NCBI RefSeq assembly: GCF_000190535.1
Contig: NC_015160.1
Coordinates: 4,216,001-4,280,000, forward strand
Source: Odoribacter splanchnicus DSM 20712
Lineage (GTDB): Bacteria; Bacteroidota; Bacteroidia; Bacteroidales; Marinifilaceae
Direction of reading: 5' to 3'
Length of the DNA: 64,000 bases
Shown here: piece by piece, positions 42,129 to 51,105 of the stretch
How the letters are laid out: every line of letters starts with the position of its first letter
How positions within the stretch are numbered: position 1 is the first letter of the stretch
Program-made: the position numbers and the translations under genes
The notes under the pieces: generated by a model
Database searches by the model: none
What the model was told of the DNA's origin: nothing
The model's input: the letters and a program-made list of their open reading frames with translations, nothing else

Positions 42129-44258
42129 TTAACGAACTATTGAATTTATAAATTCTGACATATTGGCTGAATAAAGATTGCCATAGTTTTCAGCATTATA
42201 CACCATAACATGGCTTCCGACAGTATTGATGAACAGCCGGTAATAGAGGTCGCGCATAGCCACCTCCTTGTTATCGGTTATTTGTTCGATAAAGGTGGAG
42301 GTGAAACGGTTGCTCATCCACACTTTCATCTCTGAGTTGAAGACATCAGCCTTGGATGTTTCGTCGCCGTTGGCCGCAGTGACGAACAGCATCCCGGGGA
42401 TGCCCTCGCACTGCTTCATCACACCGCCCGAAAAACAAGCCTCCACCATCATGAGAAGTTTACGGTAACGCCTTTTGCGGTTCATATCCTCAAAAACAGA
42501 AGACAGTTTATCGCCTGTCATGGCGTAAGCTTCCTCATCCCAACACATGGCCCCCGGCACACCGTGTCCGCTCCAGAAAACGAACAGGTTGTCGTTCTCA
42601 GTAGATTCGATTACCGTGGGCAGTTTTTCGCTTTTTTCGCCACTGAGAATGGCAAGTATATCTTTTGTATTCAACGATGACATACGATAATCAATCTCTA
42701 CATTTTCGTATACATTGTTTCCCCCGATAGTCACCTGTATGACTCCCTTGTTGGGATTTGATATATTATCGGCTATGTCATCCTCGACAATGAGAATGAT
42801 ACGGTCGTCGGTATATCCGGCTTGTCTGAGCTGCTGATAGATAGCGAGCACATCTGCCTGATGGCGGTAATTGGTCCATTCCTTGGAGGAAGCGACAAGG
42901 AGTGCCCAGTTGCCGGTATGTGCAGGGTAATTGAATTCTCCTGAATTGTCGAAATCCTGCATCCGGAAGGCTTTCCAGTTCCAACCGGCAAGTGTCGCAT
43001 CCGTGCGGTTCCCCCCGTCGCTGGTGTTATAGTCAAGGATGATGTACTGTCCGTTGTAAACCTTGAAATTATAGTAAGTGGTGGCAAGTACATTGGTAAA
43101 CACCTTGGCATCGAACCTTAAATGTCCTGACGCTCCACGGACATAGGGCGACTTTCCGGCAGCGAGCGCATCCACCACAAGCCCCATATCCTCACCTGTC
43201 CAGCTGCCCATGTTCAAGCCTTCACCCGAAACAACGGCCCTTAATGATTTCTGTAACGACAACTCCGGTCTGAACTGCTGGTACCATGCGGCATAGCCGA
43301 TGAGCATAGCGGCATCGTAGAGCTGAGATTCTCCAAGAGTAGGCGTAGCATTGAAAAAGGTCCTGTAACTTACGTCAAACCCCGACTCAGGGTCGGCACC
43401 AAATGCGACTCCCTCTATGCCTTCGGCGGCATCACCGTGAATCTTGAGTACATCCGCACCGTAGGCGGTATCCGAAAACAACATCCGCGGTACACTGCGC
43501 CCGTTCAGACTTTGTGCTTTATGCGCTTCAAGCATCGGCTTCATCTCTTCTATTTCAGAGGGGATACATATCACATACTCTGCACCTGACTGCATGGCTT
43601 GGCGAGACACATCAGCTATATTGTCAGAGGTGTAAGCATAGCATCCCATGTTTTCCAAGCCCAGTTCGCGTGCTTGAAATGCGAACCAGTCAATGAACGT
43701 TTGTCCGTAACCGTCGTTCTCCTTGACCAAAAGTGCCACACTTTTACCCTCATAGTTAATCACCTTGGAGAGAAGCACCTCACATTGCGTAATGTCGGTC
43801 TCGGTCATCGCCCAAAGATAGCCTGTCGATGCGTATGCACGAACCAGTTGTTCGGCGGTGGCGAGAGTGAAGAATGTTTTGCCCACAATAGTCAGTTCCG
43901 CCGCGAGGATTGCCGCATTGGAAGAATACAGCCCGCCGATTACGGCATACACCTCGTCGTTGAATGCCAGCGACCGGGCAAGTTCCCGCACATCGGTCTT
44001 TGCCTCATCGTAGTATTCAAACTTTAACCTTATACCCGCTTCGTGGTTCTTGAATGCACGCTCAAAGTTGGTTGTAAACATTCCCAATGTCCTTTTCCAA
44101 TGCACATCAAGCCCTTTCTCCATGGGAAGCACCACGGCAACAACCTTCTCTGTCCACTGCTTGTTGTCAGGAGACAGGGAAGGCTCATCGTCCGAACAGC
44201 TCCACAGACCAATCAGGCAGAGGAGCGGTGCAATAAGTTTAATAACCACTTGTTTCAT
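42129..44258 (-). CDS. Periplasmic-binding-protein/legumain (C13) protease fusion lipoprotein
   Basis: About 709 residues. A lipobox (LIGLWSC) is followed by a type I periplasmic-binding fold like that of branched-chain amino acid receptors (about residues 40-400: VIGGLYSSNAAILAAELTIVGKTFF). A C13 cysteine-protease domain follows (about 470-690). The protease motifs are NWALLVASSKEWTNYRHQAD, FWSGHG (catalytic His about 570) and MMVEACFSGG (catalytic Cys about 613), counted from the upstream Met at 44273. The dyad looks intact. The combination suggests a ligand-controlled surface protease. Its start (ATG 44258, or 44273) overlaps the end of the BMP-like gene. Confidence 0.85.
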   Translation of the reverse strand: MKQVVIKLIAPLLCLIGLWSCSDDEPSLSPDNKQWTEKVVAVVLPMEKGLDVHWKRTLGMFTTNFERAFKNHEAGIRLKFEYYDEAKTDVRELARSLAFNDEVYAVIGGLYSSNAAILAAELTIVGKTFFTLATAEQLVRAYASTGYLWAMTETDITQCEVLLSKVINYEGKSVALLVKENDGYGQTFIDWFAFQARELGLENMGCYAYTSDNIADVSRQAMQSGAEYVICIPSEIEEMKPMLEAHKAQSLNGRSVPRMLFSDTAYGADVLKIHGDAAEGIEGVAFGADPESGFDVSYRTFFNATPTLGESQLYDAAMLIGYAAWYQQFRPELSLQKSLRAVVSGEGLNMGSWTGEDMGLVVDALAAGKSPYVRGASGHLRFDAKVFTNVLATTYYNFKVYNGQYIILDYNTSDGGNRTDATLAGWNWKAFRMQDFDNSGEFNYPAHTGNWALLVASSKEWTNYRHQADVLAIYQQLRQAGYTDDRIILIVEDDIADNISNPNKGVIQVTIGGNNVYENVEIDYRMSSLNTKDILAILSGEKSEKLPTVIESTENDNLFVFWSGHGVPGAMCWDEEAYAMTGDKLSSVFEDMNRKRRYRKLLMMVEACFSGGVMKQCEGIPGMLFVTAANGDETSKADVFNSEMKVWMSNRFTSTFIEQITDNKEVAMRDLYYRLFINTVGSHVMVYNAENYGNLYSANMSEFINSIVR

Positions 44259-45258
44259 AATACTCTTTCTCAAAAATCATAGCCTGAGGGCGCATTCCAT
44301 TGACTAAGCTGCTGAAATCATTCACGTATCGGGGTGCGACCAGCCAGTCGGCATACCCGCTTTCAAGACCGTAAAGTTGGTTCTCCGGCATATCCCCTGT
44401 GACGACCCATTCCGTCAGATACCTGTAAATCAATTGGTCAATATGCTTAATGACCGAACCCGTAATCCGGTTGGAGAGGCTTGACTGATCGATGTCCATA
44501 CCTGCAAGGTACGGTGAGACCTCAAATTCACGGGAGTAGCGGTATATACCGGCGTTGGAGCCACCTGCCACCGGAAAGATGAAGTCGTAATCAACCGCCC
44601 AATCGCTCATTTTCCGGTAAGCGAGCGAAGCCGACACATATCCCGTCCAATCATCCGCCAGATACTCCACATCGCAGTCGCTGCCATAGCCTGCAATAAA
44701 ACCGTCCTTGGCTATGTTGATGGGGCTGTCGGTATTATTGGCAAGCAGCACCAGAGGTGTCATCTCAGAACATTTTCTTGCACATACTCCTGCAAGGTAT
44801 GAAGCCCCGAACATCGAAATCTGGAAGGTATGGATGTTCTCGTCCTTATACTGTTTCCGGCTTTCAAAAAGCAGAATACTTTTGTTGGGTGTCAAGTCGT
44901 GTTCTGCCAGATAAAGTTCCGCCATTGGCTCATAATCACTGCTACCCAATACAAAAAGCACGGGTATGCTGCTTTGGGGACGTTCAAGCCAGTCCGCAAA
45001 AATTTTCTCAGCCTCTTGCAGGGATTCCGGGGAGTAGATATAGATGTCTATATCTCCGTTTTCCATCTTGAATCTCTGAACACCCTCAAGTATACGGTCA
45101 TTATAGCTCATGTCACCCAATCCCCCCGGAGAGAAGAGAAAAACAATCTGTGGTGCCGGAGATTCCGGCTCCAACTCATCGGTATGATTACAGGATGACA
45201 ACGCTCCTGTTACCAGGAACGTTGTCATTGCCAAGATAGCGCGGAAAGTATTGTGCAT
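44239..45258 (-). CDS. BMP/PnrA-like binding lipoprotein
   Basis: About 339 residues, with signal and lipobox (TTFLVTGALSSC) and a basic-membrane-protein/PnrA-type binding fold. Visible marks are IVFLFSPGGLGDMSYNDRILEG at the first strand, ISMFGASYLAGVCARK, and DYDFIFPVAGGSNAGIYR in the hinge region. Relatives bind purine nucleosides or act as sensors. It is one base downstream of the zinc-ribbon gene and overlaps the protease fusion, so all three are cotranscribed. No ABC permease is nearby, which favours a sensing or adaptor role. The start at 45258 is chosen over the longer frame from 45330, which overlaps the upstream gene. Confidence 0.8.
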   Translation of the reverse strand: MHNTFRAILAMTTFLVTGALSSCNHTDELEPESPAPQIVFLFSPGGLGDMSYNDRILEGVQRFKMENGDIDIYIYSPESLQEAEKIFADWLERPQSSIPVLFVLGSSDYEPMAELYLAEHDLTPNKSILLFESRKQYKDENIHTFQISMFGASYLAGVCARKCSEMTPLVLLANNTDSPINIAKDGFIAGYGSDCDVEYLADDWTGYVSASLAYRKMSDWAVDYDFIFPVAGGSNAGIYRYSREFEVSPYLAGMDIDQSSLSNRITGSVIKHIDQLIYRYLTEWVVTGDMPENQLYGLESGYADWLVAPRYVNDFSSLVNGMRPQAMIFEKEYYETSGY

Positions 45259-45259
45259 A

Positions 45260-45808
45260 CTAATCAAACTTATGACCACATTCGGAGCATGTATATGGTC
45301 CGGATGCAAATGTTTTCCACTTATGACCACAATTGGGACATTTTTCAGTCCATCTTGCCGGGAAGTATTGGTCTATAGCAAGATTATCCCCGTCCATGTA
45401 TTCCTCCGGAACGATTACGACTGTCATGTCCGGTTCTTTGAAATTCTTGAGAGCATTGAACGAAACGGTGTAAAAGATACTTTCGTCCGAACCGGGTGTG
45501 AGTGAGATTCTGCCGCAGTTGTCAGGGAGTTTGACAGTGCGTTGCTTTACGTCCCACTGATCGAGAATGAACTTCTCACACACTCCATGGGCAGCCTCCT
45601 TTGAGTCTGCTACCAATATAAACCGGGCAGCATCATCCTTTTTCTGATAGAGATTTCCGGCATCAGCTTGGTCGACTATTATCTTGTCGATATTCTCCAA
45701 CATTTTTTCTCCAAACGGTCCTTGTGGCTCATCGTCGTTGCTGTAAGCAGTGAAAGCGAGCATTGCCATCACTGAAGCAAACATGATTGTTAAAAATTTC
45801 TTTACCAT
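45260..45808 (-). CDS. Exported zinc-ribbon protein of unknown function
   Basis: A 182-residue protein. The N-terminus is a signal peptide (FASVMAMLAFTAYSNDDE) of lipoprotein style in which the expected lipid-bearing cysteine is Tyr (TAC instead of TGC). The middle is a small mixed domain (FILVADSKEAAHGVCEKFILDQ), and the C-terminus is a zinc ribbon with CPNCGHKW and CSECGHKFD. It is first of three genes in the protease operon and ends one base before the BMP-like gene. An exported zinc ribbon is unusual. The function is unknown. Confidence 0.7.
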   Translation of the reverse strand: MVKKFLTIMFASVMAMLAFTAYSNDDEPQGPFGEKMLENIDKIIVDQADAGNLYQKKDDAARFILVADSKEAAHGVCEKFILDQWDVKQRTVKLPDNCGRISLTPGSDESIFYTVSFNALKNFKEPDMTVVIVPEEYMDGDNLAIDQYFPARWTEKCPNCGHKWKTFASGPYTCSECGHKFD

Positions 45809-45834
45809 AACAAGTTGTTTTTTAATTGATTGTT

Positions 45835-46861
45835 ACCCGTTGGCGGAATTAATTTAAGTTGATAAAGATGAGTAAAAAGTTGCACATATCGTTGATTTTT
45901 AGTAACTTAGCGACAATCAAACATTAAGTTCAAACCATCGTATGTACAACCTTTATACAAAATTCGTCAAAATACTTGAGATATGCAAGCAATTCTCTGA
46001 AAATCTCGTCAATGAATCGGGTAATGTTCCACGCCGTGGTCCTGTTCCTAAGTTTTCTGACTTGGAAGTAGTGGCACTGTCCCTGACAGCAGAGACAGAG
46101 AGCATTGATAGTGAGAAGTGGTTGTTCGACTATAAATTGCAAGAGTACAAGGACTGCATTCCCAATCTCATATCAAGGAGACAGTTCAATGACCGCAGGA
46201 AGAAAACTGCAGGCTTGTGTGAGGAACTGCGCAAAAGGGTTGCCATGGAAATGGATGGTGGAGAGGAACAATTCTTTGTTGACTCCAAGCCAATAGAGGT
46301 CTGTAGGGTTGCAAGAGGGAAACGATGCAAGATGGGACGTACCGGTGATTTCTCGCAAGCTCCAGACTTCGGTTTCTGCGCTTCGCAGAACACGTATTAT
46401 TTTGGTTATAAGTTACACGCTCTCTGTTGGTTATGTGGAGTTATCCATTCCTATGATCTCTCAAAGGCAAGTGCGGCTGATCTCCATTATATGAAGGATG
46501 TGAAACATGCTTATCACGACTGTAGCATCTATGGCGACAAAGGGTATATTGGAGCTGATGTACAGCTTGACTTGTTCGAAACCGCACACATAAGACTGGA
46601 GTGTCCGTATCGGCTCAACCAGAAGGACTGGAAGCCGACATTCATTCCGTTTGCAAAGGCAAGAAAGAGGATTGAGACAATATTCTCACAACTTACAGAC
46701 CAGTTCTTGGCCATCAGAAACTATGCGAAAATAACGAATGGTTTGTTTGCCAGAATCATCGGCAAAATTAGTGCACTTACCATTCTGCAATACGTAAACT
46801 TCATCAACAACAAGCCCATTGGCAGAATTAAGTATGCACTAAATTAATTCCGCCAACGGGT
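45835..46861 (+). mobile_element. IS982-family element, copy 2
   Basis: The ends ACCCGTTGGCGGAATTAA and TTAATTCCGCCAACGGGT frame one transposase gene. It has the same orientation as copy 1. No target duplication is seen between its own flanks (GATTGTT left, ATAATT right), whereas ATAATT matches the outer flank of copy 1. Confidence 0.88.
45942..46847 (+). CDS. IS982-family transposase (copy 2)
   Basis: A 301-residue DDE transposase with FFVDSKPIEVCR, IYGDKGYIGAD and KARKRIETIFSQL as the catalytic blocks. It is complete, and its start (MYNLYTKF) matches that of copy 1. The many residue differences from copy 1 show the two are distinct family members. A promoter-like stretch shared with copy 1 (TTGATTTTTAGTAAcTTAG) precedes the gene. 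Confidence 0.9.
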   Translation: MYNLYTKFVKILEICKQFSENLVNESGNVPRRGPVPKFSDLEVVALSLTAETESIDSEKWLFDYKLQEYKDCIPNLISRRQFNDRRKKTAGLCEELRKRVAMEMDGGEEQFFVDSKPIEVCRVARGKRCKMGRTGDFSQAPDFGFCASQNTYYFGYKLHALCWLCGVIHSYDLSKASAADLHYMKDVKHAYHDCSIYGDKGYIGADVQLDLFETAHIRLECPYRLNQKDWKPTFIPFAKARKRIETIFSQLTDQFLAIRNYAKITNGLFARIIGKISALTILQYVNFINNKPIGRIKYALN

Positions 46862-46867
46862 ATAATT
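46862..46867. repeat. Outer direct repeat ATAATT, right edge of the IS982-bounded segment
   Basis: ATAATT directly follows the right inverted repeat of IS982 copy 2 and matches 29202-29207 at the other outer edge. Confidence 0.5.
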
Positions 46868-46889
46868 TTTAGTTTATATCCAATTATTT

Positions 46890-48872
46890 TTAAATATTTT
46901 TTAATCGTTCGATCAATTCATCACCTAAAGCGGTTTTTGCCTTTATGTGTTCCTGGACGGTTTCCACGAAAGGATTATTTTCAAAAGCTCCCCGTACCTG
47001 TTCGAAATCGATCTTCTTTTGTTTTTGATTACCGTCGGCTCCGAAACCGGTTTGAGCTGTCATGGAAAATTCTTTTTTCGCATCTTCATAAAGCATTTTA
47101 TCGAGATTGACCACAGCTTCTTTCCAGGTATTCACTATCCGGATCACATCCCCGGCTGTGATACTTTCAGGTGTGACCCGGTACCAGGGTTGCATGACTT
47201 CCCAAGCCCAGGTCCATTCGAGTTGATAATAGTCGGCATGAAGTTGGCGGAAAGTATCCGTGATCTGTCCGACAGATTCGATCTCTCCGTTTTCTATCCG
47301 GCGGATCAGGCGGATGATCCCTTGTTGGGGGACGATCAGACCGGAAAGGTCTACCCATTCGCCGCTACCTTCTGTCCGGGTAGGGGCCAGGCGCTGGCGG
47401 ATCTCTTCGTTGTTGTGAAATGTCAGGTTTTCCAGCCTTTTAATGATCGAGTTCCCTAGAAATTTGTTGATAGCCATGGAATAATATTGGATACCTTTTT
47501 TCAGGGAATTACTTTTGATGTGTGCACTTTGGTATGAATATTCTTCCGAAGTTTCACCGGACACCTGTTGCAGGGTGCGGAGTACTTCTATACCGCTCAG
47601 CATTTTCTGAATGGTATAGGGACTGAGCAGGTTAAAATTGATATAATCGAGTTGATGGCTGTCTTTGCGTTTGTCACGTTTGGGCCATTTCTGAGCATCC
47701 CGGATCGTACCGACACTCCTTAGATTGACTGCCGGTACCAGATAAGTCTGGTTATTTTGTTCGATCAGATAGGAAAAAGGCAGGTCCGAAGTATCCGGAT
47801 GGCTGACATGTCGCCCCATAATCAAAGAAAAAGCCCCGATTTTCGCCGGCCAGAGTATATAAGAATCACTGGTTGTTTTCGAACCGCGTTCGACGATACC
47901 TTGGTGGATGGGTCCCAATTTATAAAGATGATTGCTTTGGTTTGAACCACTACCGGCATTCAGAAAAGAGAACATACCGGCGATCAACAGACTGGATTTA
48001 TGCATGGTCACCGTATAAGGACCGGCAAATACGGCACAAGCCTCTCCGTTTTCTCCCTGGCAATTGCTGAAGAATAGAGAATCATGAGCTGAGAACAGAT
48101 GGCCTAAATGACAGGCTTGCCCGATGAAACACCGTACTAAAGCTGCTCCGTCGTTGATACAGGTGCCCGAAGAAAAAATGAAATCTTCAGCCATCACATT
48201 ATGACCGATAAATACCGGTGCTTCTGCATTACTGTTGATGGAACCGTTTTTCAAACGGGATGTACCTTCGATGGTCGTGTAATCGCCTATGCAGACGTTA
48301 CGGATCGTTCCGGTGTTGATGATTCGTACGTGATTACCGATTTTTCCTTCTGTCGAGGACACTTGCTCGGTATATCGTTCGATCAGTGCCTTGAGACGCT
48401 CGGTCAGGACAGGGAAATGGCGGTATAGGGCGATAATATAAGCCAGATGGGCCGATAATTCATTGAAAATAGGTACTTCCCGTCCTCCGGTTTCATTCAA
48501 TACAGCCACTAAAGTTCCGTTTCCAAAGGACGAACGTCCTTCCGTTACGATCAGATTGGCATTCTGTATAAAACAATTTTCTCCGATCCGGTAGTTGGCG
48601 ATATAATTGGGGATATTTTCGATCAGGACATTATTACCCACCCGACAGTTGTGTAAGGTGACATTGAACAAACCGGCATGTCTGGGGAGTCCTCCCTCTA
48701 AAATGAACTCGTAATCGAATATGCCTAGTTCGATATCTCCTGAAAAACGGACATTTTGTATATAATCGGTTTTAAATCCGGAAGCAACTTTTACACGTTG
48801 CCAATCTGTCGAACTGCAGCCTTGTGCTTGCAGCCGGGTGATTTCCTCTTGGGTCAGATTTCTCGATACCAT
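46890..48872 (-). CDS. DUF4954 family protein (left-handed beta-helix)
   Basis: A 660-residue cytoplasmic protein with hexapeptide-like repeats of a left-handed beta-helix (NVLIENIPNYIANYRIGENCFIQ, GNHVRIINTGTIRNVCIGDYT) in the first half and a helical second half. It matches the Bacteroidetes/Spirochaete DUF4954 family, whose function is unknown. The fold resembles sugar-nucleotide acyl- and nucleotidyltransferases. Its 3' end lies 28 bases from the IS982 copy 2 edge. A good minus-strand terminator that would suit it is found only on the far side of the 17.65 kb insertion, at 29167-29188. Confidence 0.82.
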   Translation of the reverse strand: MVSRNLTQEEITRLQAQGCSSTDWQRVKVASGFKTDYIQNVRFSGDIELGIFDYEFILEGGLPRHAGLFNVTLHNCRVGNNVLIENIPNYIANYRIGENCFIQNANLIVTEGRSSFGNGTLVAVLNETGGREVPIFNELSAHLAYIIALYRHFPVLTERLKALIERYTEQVSSTEGKIGNHVRIINTGTIRNVCIGDYTTIEGTSRLKNGSINSNAEAPVFIGHNVMAEDFIFSSGTCINDGAALVRCFIGQACHLGHLFSAHDSLFFSNCQGENGEACAVFAGPYTVTMHKSSLLIAGMFSFLNAGSGSNQSNHLYKLGPIHQGIVERGSKTTSDSYILWPAKIGAFSLIMGRHVSHPDTSDLPFSYLIEQNNQTYLVPAVNLRSVGTIRDAQKWPKRDKRKDSHQLDYINFNLLSPYTIQKMLSGIEVLRTLQQVSGETSEEYSYQSAHIKSNSLKKGIQYYSMAINKFLGNSIIKRLENLTFHNNEEIRQRLAPTRTEGSGEWVDLSGLIVPQQGIIRLIRRIENGEIESVGQITDTFRQLHADYYQLEWTWAWEVMQPWYRVTPESITAGDVIRIVNTWKEAVVNLDKMLYEDAKKEFSMTAQTGFGADGNQKQKKIDFEQVRGAFENNPFVETVQEHIKAKTALGDELIERLKNI

Positions 48873-49074
48873 ACGATTTTGTTATTTTATCTGAATGCAA
48901 AGATATACTTTTTGCATCAATATTTATCCGGTGGATAGAAACGGTCGGGGAAATGAATGAACGCTTAAAAATAAATAGAAGTTTGTTTGGTTAAGTGGTT
49001 TGTAATCAGTGTGATGGAGTGTGAATAGCCTGAAGAAACGAATATTTTTTGCTTTTCAATAAGAAAAAAGTAAT

Positions 49075-49082
49075 TATATTTG
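49075..49082 (+). promoter_or_regulatory. Putative -7 box (TATATTTG) of the ECF sigma gene
   Basis: An exact TAnnTTTG match 121 bases upstream of the ATG at 49203. The gap 48873-49202 contains no gene. Confidence 0.5.
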
Positions 49083-49202
49083 TTCGGTTTTACGGAAGTG
49101 ATCCTAAGGAGACTTTCAGTGCTGATACCGTGGTTTTAAATATCCTGAGGTCTGAAATTGATTATTATTTTTAGCTTCGTCGGTAAAAGTTGTGCAACGT
49201 GA

Positions 49203-49760
49203 ATGAATAAAGAAATCCTTTTTGAAGATATCAGGTGTGGGAATTTGAGTGCTTTTGAGGCATTATTTCGGCAGTATTATCCCTCTATGTGTGTGATTGC
49301 CGGAAAATTGGTCGCTAACAGGGAAGTGGCAGAGGATATTGTACAGGATGTTTTTATCCGTTTATGGGAAAAAAAGGCGGAATATGACAAAATACCGGAT
49401 TTCAGGACTTTTCTTTACGTTGCAGTGCGTAATCTTTGTTATAATTACCTGAGAGATAAAAAGAAAACGATCGATTTTTCCCAGATCGAACTGTCTGATA
49501 AACAACTTTCTTTTCAAGAACAACTGATACAGGAAGAAACATATCGCTTGATCTCTAATGCAATTGCGGAATTACCTGTACAAAGTGGAAAAATTATGCG
49601 GCTGGCTCTCGAGGGAAAGCAAAATAAAGAAATCTCGGAAATATTGGGAATCGCAGTTACTACTGTAAAAACCCTGAAATACAACGCACTGAAAATGTTG
49701 AAAAATTCCCTGAAAGGTTATTTCCCCGTGTTGTTGTATATTTTATTCCGGAAAAAATAA
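49203..49760 (+). CDS. ECF RNA polymerase sigma factor (FecI-like)
   Basis: A 185-residue sigma-70 family protein of the extracytoplasmic-function type. Region 2 is AFEALFRQYYPSMCVIAGKL ... AEDIVQDVFIRLWEKK with the core-binding and -10 recognition helices. Region 4 is LALEGKQNKEISEILGIAVTTVKTLKYNALKMLK. It is followed 60 bases later by a FecR anti-sigma gene. With the STN-bearing SusC at 56741 this is the standard trans-envelope circuit that switches on SusC/SusD loci. Confidence 0.92.
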   Translation: MNKEILFEDIRCGNLSAFEALFRQYYPSMCVIAGKLVANREVAEDIVQDVFIRLWEKKAEYDKIPDFRTFLYVAVRNLCYNYLRDKKKTIDFSQIELSDKQLSFQEQLIQEETYRLISNAIAELPVQSGKIMRLALEGKQNKEISEILGIAVTTVKTLKYNALKMLKNSLKGYFPVLLYILFRKK

Positions 49761-49820
49761 AAAAAATGATTCCCATTCATCCTTTTACAATCTTTGTGTG
49801 TTCTTAGGACAGAATCTTGA

Positions 49821-51014
49821 ATGTACAATGAAATGGAGTATCAGGAAGAATACCGGATGGCAGATCTGATCAGAAGACAGTGGTTAGGTATTATCACCGC
49901 TGAAGAGCAGGCAGAACTGGAAGCTTGGAGCTTACAAGAGGAGCATGCCCGTCTTTATGCAAAAATCAGGAACCAGGCCGAGTTGCAAAAGAGAAATTTA
50001 TATGTGGACGGATTGGATGTAGACGGAGTGTGGCATAAACTTCGGGAACAGATTGCTGACGTTCCTGTACGAAAACGCCGTTTCTTCACCCGTTACCGGG
50101 TGGTAGCCTGTCTGCTGTTATTGATCGGTGTCGGGACTTTACTGGTGTATAACCGGTATAGCCGTTTGCAGCCTTCAGACTTATTGGTCCAGTCCATTCA
50201 TCCGGGATCTTCGAAAGCAGTTCTGATTACGAACGAAGGCAAACAGATTATTTTGCAGGATTCCCTGAACCAGGAAATTCAGGTGGATGAATCGGTGACT
50301 GTAAAGAATACCGGTCTGTTGGCGGAATATTGTCTGCAAGATTTACAGGCCGCAGAACAGGCCGAAATCAAGTACAATACGATCGTTGTACCCCGTGGTG
50401 GGGAATATGAAGTTCGGCTACCGGATGGGAGCTATGTGTGGATGAATGCTGATTCGGAAATTCGTTTTCCGGTCGTATTTACGGGGCAGACCCGGCAGGT
50501 CAGTTTAAAAGGAGAGGCTTATTTTAAAGTGGAAAAAGATAGCTTGCATCCTTTTATCGTGAATGTATACGATAAATTGAAAGTAGAGGTATTGGGGACA
50601 GAGTTCAATGTGCAGGCTTATTCGGGGGATGAGGTGGTAAAAACGACGCTGAATTGTGGAAAAGTCAGGGTTATGATGGGGAAGGAAGCTTTGGAACTGG
50701 CACCTGATCAACAGGCAGTCTGTGACTTACGGCATCGGAGATTTCACAAAATAGAGGTGAATGCAAACTATTTTTCGGCTTGGAAGGACGGTAAATTTAT
50801 TTTTGAAGATGAACCTCTGGAAAATATTTTGAACAGTCTGGCCCGGTGGTATAATATTTCTGTTTTTTATCAAAACGAGGAACTCAAAAATTTTCATTTT
50901 ACCGGAGATTTGGAGAGGTACGATGATTTTTCCGTCGCTTTGCGGATGTTGGAAAAAGCCACTAATATACGGTTTCTGGTGACCGGTCGCACTGTCGTAG
51001 TTCAAATAATATAA
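49821..51014 (+). CDS. FecR-family anti-sigma factor
   Basis: A 397-residue single-span protein. The N-terminal cytoplasmic part (about 1-90) would hold the sigma factor. The span is VVACLLLLIGVGTLLVY (about 95-112). The periplasmic FecR domain follows (IVVPRGGEYEVRLPDGSYVWMNADSEIRFPVVF) and then the DUF4974-type C-terminus (FIFEDEPLENILNSLARWYNISVFY), which contacts the SusC STN domain. It is 91 bases from the ATG of the ABC gene, or 22 from the earlier in-frame ATG. Confidence 0.92.
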   Translation: MYNEMEYQEEYRMADLIRRQWLGIITAEEQAELEAWSLQEEHARLYAKIRNQAELQKRNLYVDGLDVDGVWHKLREQIADVPVRKRRFFTRYRVVACLLLLIGVGTLLVYNRYSRLQPSDLLVQSIHPGSSKAVLITNEGKQIILQDSLNQEIQVDESVTVKNTGLLAEYCLQDLQAAEQAEIKYNTIVVPRGGEYEVRLPDGSYVWMNADSEIRFPVVFTGQTRQVSLKGEAYFKVEKDSLHPFIVNVYDKLKVEVLGTEFNVQAYSGDEVVKTTLNCGKVRVMMGKEALELAPDQQAVCDLRHRRFHKIEVNANYFSAWKDGKFIFEDEPLENILNSLARWYNISVFYQNEELKNFHFTGDLERYDDFSVALRMLEKATNIRFLVTGRTVVVQII

Positions 51015-51105
51015 CAATTACCTGATATAATGATGAATGGGGGTGAGAAAGCGGCTTACCCGGCTTTTTTCATGTCTTAACTTAACTAAAATAATCAGCT
51101 TATTT

